The notes under the pieces were generated by a model. The model was given only the letters and a program-made list of their open reading frames with translations, made no database searches and was not told the origin of the DNA. From Lumbricus rubellus (lineage: Eukaryota; Annelida; Clitellata; Crassiclitellata; Lumbricidae), in assembly GCA_945859605.1 (NCBI GenBank), contig OX243820.1, forward strand, positions 30,319,599-30,383,598: a DNA stretch of 64,000 nucleotides, in the 5' to 3' direction. Shown here piece by piece: positions 11,866-25,700 of the stretch; the first letter of the stretch is position 1; every line of letters starts with the position of its first letter. Both the position numbers and the translations under genes were made by a program.

Positions 11866-11908
11866 AACCATAATATGGTTGATTGACATGCTTGAATAAA
11901 CCTTAACC

Positions 11909-11962
11909 CTTAATAATTATTGCAATTGGCATATTATGCCAATTGCAATAATTATTATTAAT
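11909..11962. repeat. AT-rich near-perfect palindrome
   Basis: TTATTGCAATTGGCATA is followed almost directly by TATGCCAATTGCAATAA, giving arms of 20 or more bases and almost no loop. Long TAATAA runs follow to about 12000. Such sequences extrude easily as cruciforms. Confidence 0.8.
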
Positions 11963-12132
11963 AATTAATAATAATTTATAATAATAATAATTATTATTAT
12001 TGAGTCTAGCACCAAACATTCTGAACACGTTAGTTGAATCTGCTTCTCTTTCATTGTTTATTTATAATCTCTGAAAGTAAGCTACGATGCAGTTTGTCAG
12101 ATGGCATGTTTTAGACAATTATACAACAAGCA

Positions 12133-12133
<1 letters not shown>

Positions 12134-12220
<87 letters not shown>

Positions 12221-12291
12221 ACACACACACATACACACATACACACACACAGACACACACACACACACACACACAGACACACACACACACA
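12134..12291. repeat. (CA)n microsatellite
   Basis: About 150 bases of CA with scattered TA and GA variants. Apparent Thr-His reading frames across it are artefacts of the repeat. Confidence 0.95.
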
Positions 12292-12462
12292 CCGTTATAA
12301 TGTAAATTCTGACATGATACTATATAGGCCTAGGACTAAATTAATTCAGAGTGTTTTCAGAGTAACAAAACGTTGGTGCAGCATTTCGTACGTGCTGTGG
12401 TTCACAAAGACAACATTTTATGGAGCTTCTAGAGCTCACGAATAAGCATGTGCCCTGTATTT

Positions 12463-12468
12463 TTTATT
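12463..12468 (-). terminator. Candidate polyadenylation signal of XDH-like A
   Basis: Minus-strand AATAAA about 490 nt downstream of the A stop codon (12956-12958). Nothing else marks the 3' end, so this is only a candidate. Confidence 0.3.
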
Positions 12469-12638
12469 CATGCTTACAAGTGTTGCTTTAAAAAATGTTG
12501 AGCTTAAAAGTATGATTTAATATGATAGGCCTACTGTACAGAACAACAGTTCAGAGTTTATAATAATTCATCAAACTAATATATTGCGTGACCTGACAAT
12601 AGGTCTGATATAATAATTATAATAAAATCAGATAAAAT

Positions 12639-12880
12639 GTTACCGGATTAGAGCATAAAATGTGCTGACATAAATGCATAAAAAACATACAAAGAGTAGG
12701 GTAGGGCCTAGCCTTGCAGTAGTAGGCGTAAAATATGACTTGCATAAGGTTATGCATGAGTATAAAAAGTTACCCGATTAGAGCATAAAATATGCTGATA
12801 TAAGTGCCTAAAAAATACAAAGAGTAGCCTTGCAGTAGTAGGCATAAAATATGATTTACACAAGGTTATGCACGAGTATA
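12639..12880. repeat. ~130-bp tandem duplication downstream of the XDH-like A stop
   Basis: GTTACCGGATTAGAGCATAA (12639) and GTTACCCGATTAGAGCATAA (12769) start two copies that share TGCAGTAGTAGGC and AAGGTTATGCA in the same order. On the minus strand this falls in the probable 3' UTR of XDH-like A. Confidence 0.8.
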
Positions 12881-12955
12881 TTTGTGATCTAAACTGAATA
12901 TAAAAAATATATGAAACACGCTATTTATGCAGAGCAAAGTTTCTCGTTTCTTTCT

Positions 12956-15649
12956 TCACAATATATTCTGGTTTAGTTTTGCAGTGCATGTGCCGCAAGC
13001 CAAGCGGATCTTCTGAACAGTGGCTGGACTGTCAAAGACAAACTCCGACGGAAGTCCGGCTTCTTGTCGAGCAGCGGAAATTGCCGCTTGGATGGCAAAG
13101 AAAACCGAGCAACTCAGAAGCAACGGAGGTTCACCAATGCCCTACAACATCCACAGCAACATCTTAAACTAAACTTAGGGTAATTAGAGATGGCTGAAGT
13201 TATAATTATATGTATAGTAGCTTATTATATTCTGAATACAGCATCACTTCAGGAAGCAAGCATGTCGGGAGGGGCAGGAGTGGGGTGGTGGAATGTCCAG
13301 GATCCGCCAAAGGTTTTTTATGGGGGGGGGGGGGCTGATGCTGCATCACAGTTTTATTATGTTCTGAACTCTGCATCACTTCGCAATGGCTGCTTCTGAA
13401 TAATAGCTCCTGAATGGCTGTCCAGAAAATGCATTATTTTGATTACAGGCAAAATGAAGCAATCAAACTGCAAAATTTGACCTGATTCGCAAGTTTTAGG
13501 GACAGATTTTTAATGAAATTCTAACTCAAAGTAAGACCTACAGTGGTATCCTACATGTGACAAAATGACAGCAAAGGAGATCTGAAACTTGACCATACAA
13601 ATTCAGCCTGCTTAAACATAGTTTTAAGTGTCGTATCAGATTTCTGCAATACCTTCGACGAATAAATGGCCATTGGATTTCCCGCCTCCTTGAGAAGAGA
13701 CACATTCATCTGAAGTGGTATTGAACCAGCAGTAGGTATGTGATATTTCCCTGCTCCAATCGTCTCCAAATTACCATTGGGACCATAGCGATGCTCTTCC
13801 AAAGCATAATACCCAAGTCCCTGAAAGAAACGCCACACGATTTAGATACAAAACACTACCTATTGTGAATCCTCAAAATATTTAGTTGATGGACACAATG
13901 TGAGCTTCTGAGTAGAGATCTTGAAGGGGTGCTATATAAATTTATGTGATTGATTTATTGATTGACAATGTATACTTTGTGAGAGATTTGTCATTATAAT
14001 GTGATTTGTGAGAGACTTTTCATTGTAATTCTAAATGTAACAATCAACTGTGTGAATGTGGGGCACGGACTGCGCGGTGGTGTAGGGTATGTTTGGTCCC
14101 TTGGAGTCGAAAGGTTGTGGGTTCGAATCCACCTCAAAGTTGCCATGTAGGTATCCTGAGCAAGTCCTTCACTCGCAATTGCTCATAATATGCTTCGGCG
14201 TGAAACTCCGATTCAGTGTCCGCGTTGTACCCGGGAGCGCCTCTGAGGAGAATCTTGAAAGGGCTCTATAACAGGTGCTCATACATATATACATACATAC
14301 ATACATACATACATACATACATACATACATACATACATACATACATACATACATACATACATACATACATACATACATACATACATACATACATACATAC
14401 ATACATACATACAAACATACAAACATACAAATGTGCTATTTTTATTCATATAGCTTAATCAAATTTAAACATAATGGTCTTCTGTTTCCTAGCATGAAAA
14501 TATACGAACCAATTCTTCTTCTTACCATGACAAAGCCACCTTCGATCTGGCCGACATCAATGGCTGGATTCAGACTCTTTCCAACATCCATAACAATGTC
14601 AACTTTTGGAATCTAAATTTTAAAAACCACTGCTGTCTACAACGCATACACTGCAGCACACTTTGAAGAAAAACCATTAAAAGAAATTTTGAAAAATAAA
14701 GTATACGGTAAAACGCTATAAATTGATGCAGTAAACTAGCTTTTAATGGCGAAACTTTTATTACAAATACCAGAGTTGGTGTCAATCGATGACACTACTA
14801 TTAACTGGTTATTTCTTGCAATTAATGTGTTTTTCCCCAAACCAATCAACGAATAGTCAGTCATCTAATGGACTAAATCAATATATAATTTCAGCATCAC
14901 TTATTTGAATGGCTATATTAAGTAGCTGCAAACTATTTTAGTCATGCAACTGAACGATTGCTTAAATAAATTGACAAAATATAATTATATTATAAAATAA
15001 TGTCCTCCCTCCGTGCAACAATAAATAGCCTATCAATCAATCGATCGAACTATCGATCAATCAATAAAATCTTTATTGAGACCTTTGCCAATAGACCCAA
15101 CACAATATCAAATAGATAATAATACATATCAAAAAGATATAATTACTAATCAACCAAAACAATCATGAAGTGCAGTAGCTTCAACCTGTTTCAATGTGAT
15201 CATCAAAATTAAAACCAATAGAATCAGAATACAGCAGAAAGAAATGAAAATCCCTTACAGTGTAGCTGCCAGTGAGACAGTCGATCTCCACTTGTGTAAC
15301 CGCAACTCCGTAAGTGTAATATCCGTATGGTCGGCCTTTTCCAGTTTTCCAGTCGTAATCTTCGTTATAAGAATGGCTGAATAGCAACGAAACAACAGAA
15401 CTACATGTGGGTCACAAGGAGAATCAACCAGAAAACTTTATGGAATATGATAGATAAACTGGTGAAGTGCTCAACTCGTAATGTAGTGTACGGTTCAAGA
15501 TCCTCCCTCTGAGATAGCTGAGGTGTACCCTGTGTGAACCTTGATAAATTAGGTGCCTCACTCACAATAATTGCTTAGCACAATTAATTTATGCTAGGTT
15601 ATTATCAATAAGCTACTTAATATTCACAATAATAACAATGGCAAAAAAC

Positions 15650-15741
<92 letters not shown>

Positions 15742-18268
15742 AAATTTTGATAACAGAAATAATGATAATGCAATCGCCTATCATTTGGTTCTTTTATGCA
15801 GCTGCATCTTGCCAATATACATGTATAAACTGTTCAAGAAATCCATCTTCCCTTTTCACCCCAGTTTAATCAGAATAATAACAAGAACAACAACAGTAAC
15901 GGATATTGATATATGTATGTGCGTATATACATACATATATATACACCGTGAGTCAAAAAAAAGTAAGCCCAATTGTTTTTCATATATCTCTAATGCCTGA
16001 TAACATATCACGCTAAAATTTTCCAAATATTTAGATAATTGGACCAAGAATATGATTCCAAAATTTCATGAGATAAAGTTGAACGGTTAAAAAGATATGA
16101 ATCTTTAAACTTCATATGCCGAAATTGCCGTTTACAAGCAATTTTCTGTCAGATTCAGTAAAATGTAAGTCAAACTTTTTCTCATATCTCTAATGCCTGA
16201 TGATCAATCATTCTAAAATTTTCCAGATATGTAGATAATTGAACTAGCAATATGACCCCAACAGTATTATTTGATTATTTAATTAAATAAGATGCTCAAA
16301 ATGTCATCCTTCAGCTTGCACGCAAGCCTTGAGGCGCAGGCGCCATTAGGCAACAGCATCGTCGATTATCCTCTGGTCCAGGCCATCCCACACTTCCAAC
16401 AAGCGTTGCTTCAGATCGTTTATATCATGGATTGTTGTCTGGTAGACTCGGTCTTTCATTATGCACGCTCCACACTTTAGATTCCGTAAAATTTTACTCC
16501 AGGATCACTGAAGACCAAAATTGGGAATTATCAGGCATCAAAACTGCAGCGAACACCATAACAGATTTGCTGAAAACTGAAATTTTGGAGATGAAGTTCA
16601 AATATTCATATCTTTCTATCCGTTCAAATTTATTACATGATATTTTGGAATCCTATTCTAGGTTCAATTATCTAAATATCTGGAAAGTTTTAGTATGATT
16701 AATTAGCTGGCATTGGAGATATAATAAAAACAGTTTAGCTTACTTTTTATTGAATCTGACCAAAAAATTGCTCTTTTTATCCGTTCAATTTTATCCCATG
16801 AAATTTTGGTATCATATTCTTGGTCCAATTCTCTAAATATTTGGAAAATTTTAACGTGATATGTTGTCAAGCATTAGAGATATATGAAAAACAATTTGGC
16901 TTACTTTTTTTTGACTCACGGTGTATATATAAAATAAACTAGAAATGTCATTGGCGCATACTTGTAGTATCCAGAAGCCGAGAGATTGATCTTTTGGCCA
17001 TATGCAGCTATGATCTGTCAAGCATATTTACAAGTCAATTAATTATTAGTACGTTACGTCACTGTGGCTGTGTGTGGTATAATCATTCCAGAGACAAATG
17101 ATGAAAGTCACTCAATTAGATGGTCTCTTAAGCTAAATCCGAAAATATGCTACTCGTAGGAAGCTCTAGCACCTAAATTGGCCCATAATATGCCTTTTGA
17201 GACATTATTATTACTATTATCATCGTTATTATTAGATATGAAATCTTATTATGTATTGTTAAACTTATTTAGAAACTCTTCAATGTAGTTCAATATAAAA
17301 AATTAAATCAAGTTAATACAGCATTAGCATTTTGCAATGAAAGTAGAATGGCACACATACCGGAAATAGTTAAACAAGTCAAGAAATACAATAACGAATC
17401 AGAATGTCTACAGCTACATCCAGTGTCAGGACAATAATATTATTTAGCTTCAAGTGTGCATATTCAATCCAAGCACAGATACTAAGACTCCATAAATTAT
17501 CAAAGAGAAAATTAAAAAATTACCCATTCTTCCCATTTTCCGCTTGGATTTGCTTCCTTAATCGGCTTCAGGCGCTCGTTCAGTTTGTTGCAAGCATTCT
17601 GGAATAAGTAATCAAAAATATAAATGAAAATTACAATTTCAGCAGCGACTGAGTCTGTGGGCCAGGAAGAACTCGGATGCTTATGTTAAAATCTGGCCCC
17701 CTTTGATTCATTATCTGGAATATATATGATCAAATCATCTGCAATTTGCATAACTTTACATAATCCCACTGATTTTGTGATGTTAAAATGGGCAATTATT
17801 GAGTGGCCTTGATATAATACATACATAGGCGGAACTTACCACTTGCAGAATGCAATCAGGCAGCGCCACACCTTATCCGTGTCCGGCCTGCAATCAGGAA
17901 TGGTCTCCCAGGTTTTCTTTGTCAAATGTCCATTGTCTAATTTCTCACTCTTCTTAAAACTGTCCAATTCGACTGCGATTGGACTGGGAGCACTCCTGAG
18001 TAGCCACCTTAGAGCACCATATCAAATTGCTTTAATAAATACAACTTACTGAATTAATATGTGCTTCTCTGGTAGATTCTAACTTTGACCATGCATCATG
18101 ACAATAGGCTTTCAAATCAAAGACAGAAATGATGACTACCAGGACAGCAGCTCCATTGAGGTCCGCTGTTCCACTGCCACCGGTTGGTGCGGAATTTGGG
18201 ATAACTCCACTGGATGTCTCGCTGAGGTGAATCTTATCGACGGGGATGTCCAGTGCACGACTTGCCAC
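12956..18268 (-). CDS. XDH-like A exons 28-34: molybdopterin domain, C-terminal part
   Basis: Exon 28 has [20 protein letters not shown] and [13 protein letters not shown], with Gly-Gly at bovine Ala1078/Ala1079. Exon 29 has NPSGKWEEW, exon 31 [18 protein letters not shown], exon 32 [20 protein letters not shown] and exon 33 [18 protein letters not shown] ending IYSSK. Exon 34 begins [10 protein letters not shown] with the catalytic Glu1244 (bovine Glu1261). The protein ends [14 protein letters not shown], about eight residues shorter than paralogue B and without the usual PW-SV-type tail. Exons 33-34 are almost identical to B at the DNA level. Confidence 0.92.
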
Positions 18269-19747
18269 CTGGAAACAGAGAGCACGCAGGTTTACGAGAA
18301 ACACTTGGACCAATGCAAAGTGAATAGAACAACAAAATTTAAATGATATAGCTCATTTCTGAAACTGCTACTTTCATTTGACTCAATTCAAGATGTATGG
18401 CTATTCTATCTAAATGCACGTATTAAGACCTATTTGAAATTCGTGCGTTCAATGTTTTGAACAGGTCACGAAAAGTGCCATCCGACACAACTGATACTAT
18501 TGTAGGTATACTGTACAGTGGACATTTCATAAAGTGCTGTAACAGCAATTGAGAGGTGCTGCACTGCTCTCCGTCCCATCATAGAAGACTTGAGTTCCAG
18601 GTACACCACATATGCCTTATGCATTGCCGTGAAAGTTGCTATTAGTAATTATTATAATTATTTTAATTATTATAATTATACAATAAAGCTGAGCAACAGA
18701 AACAATAAATGTCAGATTCATAAAAACATTGCATTCTTCTGTCACCAGCATCTTTTGTTTCACTCTTCATTTATTCAGAAACTGAAATCAACCTGGATCA
18801 TTTTTGTGTGTAAGCCTTGTCCGGACTCCATACCACCATGATACAGAAGCACGGACCCATCCAAGTAAACGTTCACCAACGCACCAGCCTAAAAATGAGA
18901 AAGTCTTCCCACCTCAATAACTGGTTACTGTTATGTATAAGTATGAAACGCTAAACTCCTTTGTGACTCAGTAGTTGAGCACCTGAAATACTAGCATAAT
19001 CTGACTTCTCTATAGTCTATACCTCAAGTGTTTTAATGACCATGCTCCCATGTAAATACCATTTGTAAATAATATAATTTCAATTATTTTATATTTGGCT
19101 TCTCAAAACCTACCTTTTCTCTTGGGGCTGCACACACTGGGAGCGCTTCTGAAAGGCTCTTGCAACGAGAAGCGTTCTATAAATGGTCAGATACAATACA
19201 ATACAATACATTATTTGCTCCATTCACCCCAATAGATTATATACATGAATCCACAATTCCACTTGACTTCACGAGCAACGGCAGTGTTGTTGGCTCATAA
19301 ACATAATATTTCTGTTTCACTTTAAATACTGTAACTATCTTCACATTGGTGTCACAGAAGCAAATTTGTGAAAATAGTAGAGTTTCAGAATTCATTAGGT
19401 GGAGATAATAATTACATAATTATCAAAAAGAATAACAAACCTGATACCATGCGGGTGGCAGGCCTGGCGAATGCTTCACTGGTACTATAGCAATACCTCT
19501 CTTGAGCACACTGGATTGGCTGTTATAAAGAATCACCACAGTCAAATGAAAATTATTGTGTTCAGAATCAGGCTTCATGCATTCAGTTAGGAAATACTGA
19601 TACTTATTCTGCAAAGACTGTCTCAGATATCAATGTAACGAGTTCCTGTTAAAATCAGTGCTTCATATACATACATACATACAATTTACAATATAACAAC
19701 ATACATACATACAAACATACATACACACACATACATACATACATACA

Positions 19748-19781
<34 letters not shown>

Positions 19782-22700
19782 CACACATACATACATACAT
19801 ACATACATACATACATACATACATACATACATACATACATACATACATACATACATACATACATACATACATACATACATACATACATACATACATACAT
19901 ACATACATACATACATACATACACACAAACATACATACATACAGGGTGCGGCCAAAAAAAATACCCCCCTACGAAAATTGCGATTTCTCGAAAACCGCCG
20001 AATATTTTGTTACAAATATTTTCATTCTTACTCGTAACATATTTTTACATATTCTCTGAAAATTTTATGTGAGTATCTTTATATTTGTGATCATGACATC
20101 AGGCAGAAGAAAGAACTGCATTTTTTCAACTGAACAAGGCATTCACGAAATACAAAATCATATTTTTACATAAAATAGCCTGTGGTGTGCCATAATTACG
20201 TCATTTCCGCTTTGCGGACGTATTCTTCACCGATGAAAAGATCTTTTACATCAATCCATCCATTAATAATCAAAACAACCGCGTATGGGCGAAGAAGAAA
20301 AGCCGATATCCATCCAAGCCGTCTGTTGGTCAAGAGAGCTAAGTTCTCTTCCCACATCATGGTTGCTGCAGGAATCAGCTATGAGGGTAAAGGACGCTTA
20401 CAAAGCCAATGCTAAGACTTAGTACTACGGGGATAATCTTTTGTGTAAGCTTGTCGATGACTGTCACACTGTCTTGGTAAATCAGTTCACTTTTCAGCAT
20501 AATGGACTCTGGAGCGCCCGCTCACGGCGCCAAGCTGGCCCAAGATTGGCTAACAAGTCACTGACCGGACTTCATCGACAAGGACTCATGGCCGTCAAAT
20601 TCCCCAGATATGAACCCACTCGACTATGCTGTCTGGGGTGCAATGCTTGAGACTTACAACAAACTTACCACAAAGCCAGAGAACATTTCTGAACTGAAAA
20701 TATGCACAAATTATCTTTGTTACTTATTGCTGTCATGAAATGTCTGTTGAAACGAAAATAACGTTGTTTCACTTCAGGGTCACACCATTTTGGTGTTCGT
20801 GATTCGAATTTCATTAAATTCAGCCAAGTTGTATACAGATATGTGTCGAATAGACTGGCGAAGTTTTATAACAAAATATTCAGCGGTTTTTAAGAAATCG
20901 CGATTTTCGTATAGGGGTATTTTTTTTGGCCGCACCCTGTACATACATACATACAGACATACAGACACATACATACAGACATACACATACATACAGACAC
21001 ACACACAGACATACCTGTTGAACTTTTCAATCTCCTCAGAAGCGTGCTCATAGTCGCTCTGCTTCAAGACTTCTTCAAAGCATCTTGGCAGAGAAGCTTC
21101 AACCGGGACGTTAATGAATGTGATATCCCCTTCACGATGCAGATTCAACCCTCGTATCTACAAAATTCAGTTTCATTCTTTTTTCAATTTACAGAACAAT
21201 CGTTGAGAACTGGTGTCATTAAGTGCATCTCAAACATTTAGCCAGACAACAATTACAGACTGAGCTGGTATCTAACCGGAATCACTCCAGCAGAAATGAA
21301 CATTCCTTTGTGAAAAGCCTCTGTAGAGCTATGGCCGCGTTACGGCGCCGTATAAATTGCCCTTATTACTCGGCTGTAGGCGTAGAGTTACTTATTATTC
21401 TGCAATTAGCAGTACCGGTACATACCGGCTAATATTAATCATATATACAATAGGACTATGGATTTATATTACATATTATATATATCTTCTTCTTCTTCTT
21501 CTTATATATATATATACAATAGGCCTACATATAATTTTATAAACATTTATTAAGTGCTCACGGTATGACAAAAGCACCAATTCTTGCACTGAGCATATTT
21601 TGTGAGTGTTTGACCCTCAAAGTCCCTTCACTTAGCCTACACAGCAACCACTTCACCAGAGGCTTTCTATATAAGGCATATACATACAAGTTACAAAGTT
21701 AGACATTCCAACTAATCGGAAACTTAATCGCACATAAACATACAAATTTATACACACATAAAGTGTTTGAATGAGCAAATCATAATATATATAATTTATA
21801 TATATATATAAAATAATATATAATATATATTATATATATATTATATATATATATACTGTTATAACCTTGTGAGGTGACAGTTTCAGGAAATTAGCCACTT
21901 TGGTCATCCAATGTTCGCATATTAGGATGGCCTGCGGAACACCGGCTCCTCTCATAGGAGAGTTAGACGGCAGGTTTGTCTTACAGAGCTGACCACGAAG
22001 AGACATGTTGGGGATGGCATAACAGTTGTCAGAGTAGAACAGGGACTGTTCCATTAACTAAAACAAGAAACCAGAAAGTTGGTGCTTGACCAAGCGACCA
22101 AAACATTATATCATTATACAATGACGCAGAGTTAATCATTCCTGCACAAATAAACAGAAGTAAACAGATAAAAGAATTAAAGGATTGACCGAGTATAAGT
22201 ATCATAAACTCATGTATGTTACAACGGCTCCAACCGAATCATCAGAAATTCCATAAACAGATGCAAGGGTGAAAACATTTTTAATAACTTCGAAAGAGAG
22301 ATTAGCGTTAGCTGACTGAAATAAGACTTTTTACATAGCCTTCTCAGTGTGGGAAGCGGTGGTGTAGCGGTAAGTTTGTCACCTTGTGACCGATTGGTCG
22401 CAAGTTCGAATCTACCTCAAGCCACTACGCAGTGACCTTGGACAAGTTGCTCACCCACGATTGTCTGTGAGGAAGGCAACGAGAAACCACCTCAATCATC
22501 TCATCCCCCAGTGGCGTAAAAGTCAATGAATCTGCCTTCGGGCAGAAAACTCATCATCAATCTAATTATCTGACAGTATAAAACTTCTCTATCGTTTGTG
22601 TGGGTCGGACACTGAGGTTACATTACATCAAGACTTCAAGTGCTTTGCTGCAAACAACGAGATACAAGGCAAATTTGTCGACTTACCTGCTAAATGGATT

Positions 22701-25700
22701 TGTGCAGTTGTATTATAGAAGTACTTCTGTACAGTTAAAACTAGCAGAAAGGTCATTGTCCTCCGATTGGAAGTAATTTACCATGGATGATGGGAAAAAA
22801 GGAAAGTATGGGTTGTGCAGTTCTGAAAATTCCTTTAGAAAACAGCCCTGCTCACCAGATGGGAATGCTCCGGCCAGAATCCATCGTTCGAGTACATTTC
22901 AAGGTCAAGGGCTTGAACTTTTCCATCTTTGTTGAATCCAACCTATGACATTGAAGGACATCATAGATTTTAAACTAAACAACTATTCACCAAAGTTTGA
23001 TATTTAGAACAGCATTAAAATCAAGACCAACATAGGCACTCTAACTATTACACTATTGACTGCAGTTTGAGATGGTTAGTTGTGGAACTAACGCTGACTG
23101 TTACGTATACTTAGAAGCAGTTGTCTATTGATGCATTACAATGGTGGCACACCAGAAGCTATTACACTATTGACTGCAGTTTGAGATGGTTAGTTGCCAT
23201 ATTAAACTTCCCATAAAATAATGATTATTATCAGAGTACTTAAGCGAATAATAAAAAATTCTACATGCATCATGATTGCTGACGTAAATTGATTGGTCGT
23301 TATCTAATGCAAAACACCAGACCCGATTTTGCAGGGTCACCTTCGCACATAGGTCTGCATATGTCACACAATGACTCCATGGAAGTCCTATATATACGAC
23401 TTTCTGCTTTGTATGCAATTATTGCAATGTAAGTATAGGCACGGATCTACGCATGTTCACTACTGCACATTATATGTTCAATTGATGCAAGCATGCATGC
23501 CTGCACAGTGCACATGTATGTATGTGTGTTTATGTAGGTGTGTATGTATATAACCGTACTATGCATGCATCAATCAATCAGCCAATCAATCAACCAATCA
23601 ATCGATCAATAAAATCAATCAATCAGCAATTTATGACTAGACAACAATAAGAAAAATATGTATGTGTGCAAACATGTATATATGCATGTATGTAAGCCAG
23701 AGGTTCTCAACCGGTGTGTCGCGACACACTAGTGTGTCGCGAATAGACCGGTGGTGTGTCGCATAAAAATGGTGTGTCGTTGGTGTGTCGCGAAGAATTG
23801 GTGTGTCGCGAAAATCCAGAAGCAAAAATGCCATTAATTGTTAGGCCAGACAATTAACGTAGAGTCATAAAACCACCCAGAATCGTAGATTAGGCCTAAG
23901 ATCGGTGGAATTTAGAATTTTAGAATCGTTGGAAACTAAAAAGCATTCAGTCTCAACATTCTCATCCATTAGAAATTTTATCAGTTTAAAATAGATAAGC
24001 CATTTTAACTTTAACATACTTTTAGGTCTAATTTGATTTTAAAGATATTGACATACAGTCTAATGACGATTGCATGGTGTGTCGCCAAATTTGGATGCAA
24101 GTTTAGGTGTGTCGCGCGCGGAAAAAGGTTGAGAACCTCTGATGTAAGCATTATGAATGTATGTATGTAGGCCTACGTACGATGTACGTATGCACACACG
24201 TAAGTATATATATTAAAACATGTAGGCCTGCATAAATATGTATGCATGCAAATATGTATGTAAGCATATATGCATATAAATACATAGATATTTGCAATAT
24301 GTATGCGTAAGGACATATTAATATAAGGCCTTTCAGTTTCTTATAAATTTATGTAATATCTTGCACTGCATTAGTATCTGCGATTTTTCAGTTGAAACTA
24401 AACATTAATAAAAACATATTCAAAAATCAACAATTATAGCTGACCTTATACTTGGCCAAATAAGGTCGTCTTATTCCTGTCATTTGCATATCTTGTCGTC
24501 TTTCCAAAACACAGCGAACGGGTCGATTTAACCTGTAAATGCATGAAATCACGTGCAGAGACTGGTGCAACAAACATGGTTTGTCCAGGGGGGGGGGCAC
24601 CCGGGCAAGAGGGCGTTGCCCCAATTTTAATCTAATTTAAACTTGCAAAATGGAATATAATGTGTTGTACCTTGACATGCTACTGTCTAAAGATGACTTT
24701 TTACGAGAGAGAAATTGATTGATTGATTGATCCTCAAGTCGTAATTAGGATGACCTTGTTAGCGGAAACTTACATTCTTTTGAGCTTACCTTTTGACACC
24801 ATTACATCTGACAATATGAACTACATGTAGGCCTATGTGCTTGTGCTATGTTATGTGTATATGGTGATCAATAAAGTATATTGATTGAATGATCACTTGA
24901 TTGATCGATCGATTGATCAATCGGGAGCGCTTCTGGGTAAAACATACAAGCGCACATACGTACAAGGAATTACACTTATCGTGGAACAAACTAGCCGTAA
25001 TAGCTTCACCCAAATTAAAAACAACTTATAATGATACAAAGATTGAAAGATGAAATAAATTGAAAAACACATATTTTTACTTGTGAGCTGCAATCGCCGT
25101 AGGAACCGAAACAAGAAACATTCTGCTTTCTTTGCCACCAAAGGCACCACCTAAAATTACAAATAGGCCATTTTATAATTATTAAACAATTACCAATTTA
25201 AAGTACATAATGACGTTGAAATAATTTATTCACGAGCTTAGATGTCAACAATGTAACATACAATTCATCAGGATGATACACAACTTTTTTTTATTAAAGT
25301 GCTGATGATAATGAAACCAATTTTGATCAATGCAAATCGCAATCAGTATTGTTACATTGTCAATGACGAAAACTTTTCAAGTAACCCACAACACTGCTAG
25401 CATTTCTAAGGACATTAAACAGGGAATTCCCATGTGGGAATATGGGTCCTATAGGCAGTATAGTAGGCTTATAGGGCCAATGCTCTATGTGGGCCTGCTG
25501 AAAGAAGAAGCGATCCCATAAGGCATAATAGGGTGAGAATTGCTGGAGGGTTCAGGGAGTTCAACCTCTAGTCTTTCTTAGAACCATAATTTTACTAAAG
25601 TCTTCGTTGCATAACCGCAACATCACATAAATCAACCAAGTTATTTTTCAATAATTCTCATACTGAGGCATGAAATCTGATGTCGTGAAATCACCAACAT

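Larger units (their letters stand above)
10600..12955. other. Spacer between XDH-like A 3' end and ANCHR 5' end
   Basis: No exon was found here. It contains the ANCHR promoter region (no clear TATA box), a SINE tail with a GAAT array (11770-11865), a near-perfect AT-rich palindrome, a CA array and a 130-bp duplication next to the XDH-like A stop codon. The stretch 10850-11760 shows only weak low-copy-repeat character. Confidence 0.6.

Noticed and set aside
12979..13167. Plus-strand frames matching between 12979 and 47171 (shared [13 protein letters not shown] text)
   Set aside because: They are the antisense of the conserved last exon of the two XDH-like genes, so the similarity is inherited from the minus-strand coding sequence.
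14061..14130. Functional tRNA gene (A- and B-box-like motifs)
   Set aside because: B box present, but no paired acceptor stem or anticodon arm. The sequence continues into a SINE body and recurs many times. The same holds for 10120, 22350, 30340, 42865, 51560, 56838 and 58620.
21866..22057. Assigning the Phe-to-Ala change to a position other than bovine 914
   Set aside because: I first placed Phe914 in the later GD-T-F-N segment. Counting residues from Glu802 puts it in FRGFGG, and the pocket alanines 1078/1079 then fall in PTAAS as expected.
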